Source: Bolinopsis microptera (lineage: Eukaryota; Ctenophora; Tentaculata; Lobata; Bolinopsidae). Taken from it: DNA of 64,000 bases. This document shows, piece by piece, positions 60,201 to 64,000 of the stretch. The notes under the pieces were generated by a model. It was not told the DNA's origin. It saw only the letters and a list, made by a program, of their open reading frames with translations, and did no database searches. Made by a program: the position numbers and the translations under genes. The stretch covers positions 1,939,375 through 2,003,374 of the forward strand of contig NC_087072.1 of the NCBI RefSeq assembly GCF_026151205.1. The letters run 5' to 3'. The stretch's first letter is position 1. Every line of letters starts with the position of its first letter.

Positions 60201-62664
60201 AGTTCCAATTTTACCGATATAAATTTCATTAAGGATTTGTCATGATTCCAGACTCAATATTTCTGCATTTTTGGAAATTAAATCCAATTAATAATATTGT
60301 GACTATATAATGATAATGTAACAAGGTTACATAAGTACATAGCATAGGAGCATATTTAAAGTATGCAGAGTGCAGAAAGCGTATGAGTATTAGTGAGTAT
60401 TGCTGAAAGCACAGTGTAAGGCCTACACGGACCGCCTCTAACTAGCCAATCCCTGTTTACATGCCGTGTAGCATGCTGTGTATATTATTAGCGCTGTTTA
60501 CTTTTGTTATGAAATGTATAAACCTAATTTAATTCAGATCAAAATCGTGAACACCAACAAACAAAAAACCCTCGACCTAGCACATCCTCAAAGAACCACC
60601 CTGTCCCCTGGGTAATATCTTCTTTTATAAAGCTGTAAACACAACTAGATTTGTTTAAAAAATGATTTTATTAAGATAGCTGGTAGACTTCTTGTAGGTA
60701 AGTTTTATACATGAGAGTTGAGTTTATCAATTCAAGGCAACATTCAAATTTTTCAGTTTGATCTTGCTGCTCTACCCTCACCTCCACATCCCGATGACCT
60801 CCTCGGAATCGTCCCCTACTTTCCTCTCGTAAAGCAATATGAATGTTCTAAAAAACTTTAACTTATGCTTTTAGTGTTATAATTATATAAGCGTTACTAC
60901 TTTAACGAGATTTCTTAGCGTTATCAATTTACAGTAATGGGACACAGCAGTTCTAATCAAGGAAAAAAGAAAATCGCGATTATTTAGGCCAAAAATCGCA
61001 GCGCCGCGACAAGCCAAACTAGGCGAAATCGCGGCGAAAGATAATGTATTAATTGCAGAGCTATTGCTAAGTTAGATGTCATATATTCGTTAAACTAGAC
61101 AGCATAAGTTTAGTTAGATTAAGGAGCGATAAGCAAAACAATAGTATATAACTAAGCTATTGCATCCAGGTAGATGCGGATCGATAAAACGGAGTACGAC
61201 GGAGACTTAAAGTCATCTATTCTCGATCAGCGTGCCTTAAGGAATCTCTAATAGAAAGCCGAACCGCATGGAGAACGGCACTATGTACAAGAGATTAGAG
61301 AACGGCACCTTGTATTCATGTTTAGCTTGCACTAGCTACTGTATAAGTTGCTCAATGCTGGGGTGGAATCGAAATTCCAAAACACAGGTAGATTGCAGAT
61401 TAAAATTGCTGCAATTGCAAAGCGATGTATAAGACTGCTATTTGGTAACATCCGCGATTTTGATCATAAAGAATACTACTTAAAGTTAAAATGTGCACGT
61501 TCGAGAACTTATAGTTATAATAAACATATTATGGCTATTGGCTATCAAGAACTACTGTCTTGAACACACTAAACCGCTGTTTACTGGGCAGAAAAATATG
61601 AATCCGGAGAATCTGCACAAGTATCATACATTTATGGAACTATTCAAAATCCTTAAATTTTATGTCCCTCAGTCCATTAAAGATCTTTTCAAGTTCTGCC
61701 CTAAAAATGAAAAACATCGTTTGATCCCAATACTGAGATTTGATATCTTCAACGGAACTTTCTGTACACCTCTACGATCTACCAAAATTTGGAATGATCT
61801 CATCCCTAATAGCAATGTATAGTATAAGTATGACTATTACTATCAGGCTCTTCAAACATGCTATTGTCAAAGCCTACTTTGAGAATGACTCAATGTTACT
61901 CAGTTTGTCACCAAAAACTAAAAAGTAACTTTAACTTACCCAAAAACTATGTTTTCGGGTATTTTACTTGTAGCTGCTGGCCTCTTGAGCGTATAATTTA
62001 ATATAGCTGGTTACTTCTTCAATCTTCATGAATTAATATAGTCTGCAGATGTTTGAAACCCCCCTCCGTTATCAGTTTTACAAATAGCTATTCTGTCAAA
62101 ATTACGCTAGCGTAATCATTTGGAAAATTTGGGTTCAGTTGTCGTTTTGGGATTTACGCTGATTGGGGCTTGGGCACCCAATTAAGCTGATTGGGTGCCC
62201 TGTTAACTGTGTGGAAACTAGGTTCAATTGGGTTCGTCGGTCACCCTTATAAAGAACGTGATATTTGGCTCTCGGACTTAAAGGAGAATGCGCAAATTTG
62301 GTCCTCAGATTTAAATAAAAATGCGCAATTTGTCACGGAGAACTGAAAAATCGCGATTTGTCGCTAGGATCTGAGAAAATTGCGTTTTTTCGCGGCAAAC
62401 GTCAAAAATCGCGATTTGTCGCGGAGAATGGGAAAAATCGCGATTCCGCACGTGCCGCAATTTCCTTTTGACCTTGGTTCTAATTGACACCACTTTAGGG
62501 TTAGGCAGGTTCCTCCTGGCTCCTAACAACAGTTTAACAATGCGACAAAAGTTATTTATATATTTCGATAATTTTGAAGGTCTGACGAACCTTTGACCAT
62601 CCACACTACAGATACTGACACCCCATCCTCCCAATCTTGCTGAGTCAACCATTATCGGCCTGCT
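51242..62664 (-). CDS. Glutaminase-family protein with ankyrin repeats, probable pseudoenzyme, 5' partial
   Basis: Family role: hydrolysis of glutamine to glutamate in mitochondria. Exons in coding order: 62664-62591, 55512-55267, 54737-54602, 53223-52993, 52876-52745, 52427-52270, 51723-51580, 51359-51242 (stop TAG). All joins are GT-AG and in phase, giving 412 visible residues. Landmarks: GGWGVSICSVDGQR, GSCMYPLLFAL, HVGREPSGVHSEDILLNEEG, DFYFQIQS, AATMANGGVCPL, SCGLYDYSGRWAFE, GLPAKSS, then ankyrin-type DGRTALHLACCGGRLSAVHV and HTPLDEAEDGHHEE. By alignment with human GLS the catalytic Ser286 and Tyr466 positions persist but Lys289 is Tyr, Asn335 is Ala and the Tyr249 region is not recognisable. 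The frame is intact otherwise, so I read it as a maintained but probably inactive paralogue. N-terminal exons lie right of 62664, perhaps beyond the window. Confidence 0.9.
51341..51438 (-). repeat. 40-bp tandem duplication spanning the last-exon acceptor
   Basis: On the - strand the unit ACAATATCCAATAACCATGG...TACCCAG|GAACTCTC occurs at the true acceptor (AG at 51361-51360) and again 40 bases upstream as TGCCCAG|GAACCCTC, with a remnant GAACCCTC further up. Two usable-looking acceptors result. Confidence 0.85.
53203..54498 (-). repeat. About 25 copies of a roughly 52-bp unit containing the acceptor and start of a glutaminase-like exon
   Basis: On the - strand each unit reads TTATCTCCAAATGTGTTCCAG|GTGTTCCCGGACTCCTCTCC then a C-run and ATGTTTC. 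The copy nearest the gene is the real acceptor (AG at 53225-53224) and exon start (codons for Val-Phe-Pro-Asp-Ser-Ser-Pro-Pro). Upstream copies keep both the CAG and the exon start; length varies mainly in the G/C run (3 to 12). Because there are no stops, three overlapping long frames (up to 515 codons) run through it, one fused in frame to the exon. Confidence 0.95.
54815..55190. repeat. Cluster of AGCGCT palindromic repeats in both orientations
   Basis: Some 18 copies of ACTAGCGCTGGATAGCGACA or its inverse are arranged in blocks of opposite orientation (forward at both ends, inverse in the middle), so the stretch can fold into large hairpins. It lies in a glutaminase-like intron, only about 80 bases from exon 54737-54602. 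Confidence 0.9.
55735..55870. repeat. Dispersed repeat, inverted relative of 32060-32210
   Basis: GCCTTTTGACCAGTATGAAG, AATTGGCCAAGGAATAAGAA and TTTGACACCACTTTAGGG match the other copy on the opposite strand. GACACCACTTTAGGGTT also recurs at 62487-62503. Confidence 0.65.
56566..56895 (+). repeat. Eight copies of a 41-bp unit inside the NRF-6-like exon, each with a GTATGT donor
   Basis: Unit GGTCCCCTGGAAAGCAACGG AAGTATGTGTGGGACAGACAT; copy 6 has two extra bases, so the whole array is 330 bases, a multiple of three. Because 41 is not, successive copies are read in all three frames, and all are open. Each unit contains GGAA|GTATGT (donor-like) and GGACAG (acceptor-like). Confidence 0.95.
57273..57310 (+). 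repeat. Second copy of the 37-bp dispersed repeat of 5668-5704
   Basis: See 5668-5704; here within an intron of the NRF-6-like fragment. Confidence 0.6.
57761..58648 (-). CDS. Histamine N-methyltransferase-like SAM-dependent methyltransferase (295 aa), intronless, nested
   Basis: Complete single frame of 295 codons; length matches the 290-residue HNMT family. Residues 57-67 (MLSIGAGIGNF) are the SAM-binding motif I with GxGxG; IEPNP at about 85-89 is the acidic motif II end; FDIIMLAHSLYPVEDPF is motif IV, followed by KPHGKILIF. HNMT-type enzymes methylate small amines in the cytosol; whether histamine is the substrate here is unknown. Just upstream of the ATG the - strand reads ACCATTTTACAG|GAGAAC, a good acceptor, so a 5' UTR intron or trans-splicing may precede it. 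It sits inside a glutaminase-like intron on the same strand, so it must have its own promoter or be spliced out. Confidence 0.85.
   Translation of the reverse strand: MITERDLPLETVPPLTVEGYAKAFARFMSQSNQYDIQASISRNFILENNFDKEPVHMLSIGAGIGNFERILVQEQGLKLEYLYAIEPNPAMVPLLETGLKSLGAEYDIDTSFFSKEFEFDEKYGGPLFDIIMLAHSLYPVEDPFEAVSHAVKFLKPHGKILIFHQGESVSVELYTYLINRSDPNIFSSSLNSHGDHTLTALKITSYIRDKHPELIVSVLDYHTYFNVDTFVRGEGESGIEDDTDSVSFHLRAEYQDLSKEARRNVFEIVKRHCDVVDDKYLAKSLCARIVISLSS
58678..58862. repeat. 27-bp minisatellite, about seven copies, upstream of the methyltransferase
   Basis: Unit AAGGTGAGTTTAGTAAGAGG TATCAAAT; on the + strand every unit carries AAGGTGAGT, the perfect 5' splice-site consensus, but the neighbouring gene is on the - strand, where the array lies in the promoter or 5' UTR intron. 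Confidence 0.9.
58863..60957. other. Intronic spacer of the glutaminase-like gene with a perfect palindrome
   Basis: Bases 59189-59226 are a perfect 38-base palindrome (GATTATCGCGATAATTCT and its inverse around CTCGAG). No coding frame recognised elsewhere. Confidence 0.55.
60958..62476. mobile_element. hAT-like non-autonomous element, 1519 bp, perfect 8-bp target duplication
   Basis: Flanked by GTTCTAAT on both sides (60950-60957 and 62477-62484). Left end CAAGGAAAAAAGAAAATCGC; right end, inverted, CAAGGTCAAAAGGAAATTGC. Near the right end GAAAAATCGCGATTTGTCGC-like units repeat. No hAT transposase is present; the interior carries the LINE remnant 61348-61830. Ends resemble the small element at 50739-50887. 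Confidence 0.8.
61348..61830 (+). pseudogene. LINE (CR1/jockey-like) reverse transcriptase C-terminal remnant
   Basis: Frames read RLQIKIAAIAKRCIRLLFGN, YYLKLKCARSRTYSYNKHIM, then after a frameshift KYHTFMELFKILKFYVPQSI and CTPLRSTKIWNDLIP, the usual tail of a CR1/jockey-type LINE (final Trp-Asn-x-Leu-Ile-Pro motif). Stops and a frameshift make it non-functional. Confidence 0.7.
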
Positions 62665-63044
62665 CTGAAACAACATACAAAGAGTTTCATTGAATGTTCA
62701 ATAATAAATGATTGTGATAAACACTGTTAAACGTTATTTTAGTTTTCCTGAAGTGACGAAGAGACACTAGGTTTCTGCAAAATGAATTTCAAAGATCAAC
62801 ATCATCATCAGAATGCAGGTCAAAACATAATACGCAATCAAATTATCATTAATTGTTCTAAAACTGATGTACTTTTACAAGCAAACATATTTAAATTCTG
62901 TCAATTTTCCAAGGTAATGGCTATAATAGTCTCACTCTCAGCTCAATCATGGGCTAAAACGCGTAGAATATCTACTCATTTAGGCAGATCATAGAAAATT
63001 ATTATAGTTTGTAACAGTCGCGTCGTTAAAAAAGCACCGAGAGA
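62665..63044. other. Spacer between the GPCR and first visible glutaminase-like exon
   Basis: I looked on the - strand for an N-terminal glutaminase exon and saw none. The small + frame at 62782-62994 has no recognisable motif. Confidence 0.45.
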
Positions 63045-63929
63045 TTATGAAGCGTTTTTTATAGTGAACTTTTTAAAACCTGCCATCACATATTCTGAAA
63101 AACTTGTGATGGTTAGAAAGTACACGATAGGATTACAGCTAAAGTTGAGATATCCTATAAATACCGTGAACCTTAAGACCCGAGCTGTTGAATTATCAAA
63201 TTGGACAACTCCAGCTTGCTTTAGTATGATGAATATCATGAAAGGGACAACTGAAATGATGAAGACTCCCGAGATTGCCATCAGAGTGAGGAATGTTTGT
63301 CGCTTGAGTCCAGCAGCCTTTTTAACAACCCAAAGAAGATGAACTGTTACTGCGGATATAATGATGAGAGGAAGAGCTGCTTTGAAGACAGTGCACAGAA
63401 CCATCTGAATGAACCGATCCTCTTCAGCAAACCCTAAGCAACGAAAGGTACTATAATTGTACTTAGCTTCATTGGGATCAAACACGAAGTGTAGCAGTGA
63501 GCAGAGCCACAAGGAAGCAGCTACAAACTTAGCAGTGCGTCGAGTTCGCAGTCGGGCCCTCAGAGGAAACATTAGACTCAGCAACTTACTGACACTAAAA
63601 CCGGTCAGTAGGTATCCAGAAGCATAGGCTAAGTAGAACCCCACATGATAGGTCAGATTACAGAGGAGATCCCCGAGGATCCAGCGATCAGTTAGTGTTG
63701 ATATGAGTGCTGGAAGGGTGTTGAACAAGGCGTACGCTAGGTCTGCAATTGCTAAATGTTCAATCAGTGTCAAGGAAGTTTTGTCCAATTTTATTGCTTT
63801 GCAGTTCAATGCAGACAGCATGGTGATGTTACCAGGAATCGACAAACACAATAAAACCCCGCACCAAACAGTTAGGGTATATCTTTCCGCGTCACTAATA
63901 TCCGACATAATTCTGGGAACGAGAGTCAA
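63045..63929 (-). CDS. Class A (rhodopsin-like) GPCR, orphan, intronless, 294 aa
   Basis: Seven-helix receptor at the plasma membrane. TM1 carries Gly-Asn (33-34); TM2 LAIADLAY (Asp63); Cys90 at the top of TM3 pairs with Cys164 in loop 2; TM6 PFMIF around Pro229; TM7 NPIVY at 266-270. The DRY box is replaced: residues 114-116 read Ser-Lys-Leu (FSVSKLLSLMFPLR). N-terminus short with no signal peptide; ligand unknown. Start taken at the first Met (63929); MSD eight codons in is an alternative. It lies upstream of the first visible glutaminase-like exon on the same strand, so it may be nested in that gene's 5' intron. Confidence 0.9.
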   Translation of the reverse strand: MTLVPRIMSDISDAERYTLTVWCGVLLCLSIPGNITMLSALNCKAIKLDKTSLTLIEHLAIADLAYALFNTLPALISTLTDRWILGDLLCNLTYHVGFYLAYASGYLLTGFSVSKLLSLMFPLRARLRTRRTAKFVAASLWLCSLLHFVFDPNEAKYNYSTFRCLGFAEEDRFIQMVLCTVFKAALPLIIISAVTVHLLWVVKKAAGLKRQTFLTLMAISGVFIISVVPFMIFIILKQAGVVQFDNSTARVLRFTVFIGYLNFSCNPIVYFLTITSFSEYVMAGFKKFTIKNAS

Positions 63930-64000
63930 TGATGCTGAGGCAATAAATGGTCCTTTATATTTCTAAGCTCCTAAAACCTGAGGCTAGCATATTAACCGTG

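Overview
The window is eukaryotic, intron-rich, AT-rich animal DNA. Every recognisable gene is either split by canonical GT-AG introns or is an intronless gene sitting inside another gene's intron. Gene content (SLC6 transporter, rhodopsin-class GPCR, ankyrin-bearing glutaminase family, NRF-6-type acyltransferase) and LINE remnants of types common in invertebrates point to an invertebrate metazoan. A cnidarian-like or other early-branching animal is my guess, but I cannot fix the phylum from sequence alone.

Layout. 274-7494 (+): 3' two thirds of an SLC6 sodium:neurotransmitter-symporter gene, with an 828-residue secreted-protein gene (2133-4619, -) nested in one intron. 8462-22335 (-): a complete 17-exon BCCT (betaine/choline/carnitine) transporter gene whose exons all join in phase to give 900 codons, tail to tail with SLC6; its introns hold a LINE fragment, two TIR elements and several minisatellites. 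24860-26750: a 1.9 kb minisatellite with higher-order structure. 26750-51240: gene-poor, with tandem arrays, a 3.2 kb TA-flanked transposon with about 0.68 kb inverted repeats (33532-36715) and MITEs. 51242-62664 (-): eight exons of a glutaminase-family gene with ankyrin repeats that has lost key catalytic residues; one 7 kb intron holds a methyltransferase gene (57761-58648, -), a broken NRF-6-like acyltransferase fragment (56465-57580, +) and a hAT-like element with a perfect 8-bp target duplication. 63045-63929 (-): an intronless class A GPCR.

Most unusual feature: at least five times, and in four unrelated genes, a tandem array starts at or contains an exon/intron junction. These are the SLC6 donor (3 copies), the BCCT exon-15 donor (about 6.6 copies of 21 bp), the glutaminase-like acceptor (about 25 copies of about 52 bp), the last-exon acceptor of the same gene (2-3 copies of 40 bp), and the NRF-6-like exon (8 copies of 41 bp with a donor-like GTATGT in each). 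Two further arrays outside recognised genes are made of donor-like (CAGGTAAC) or acceptor-like (TTTTTACCTTTTCAG) units. This looks like a recurrent process of tandem duplication at splice sites.

I see no operon or cassette logic. The genes are linked by position and nesting, not by an evident common pathway, although BCCT and SLC6 are both sodium-symporter families with the LeuT fold and could both handle osmolytes or amino acids (inference).
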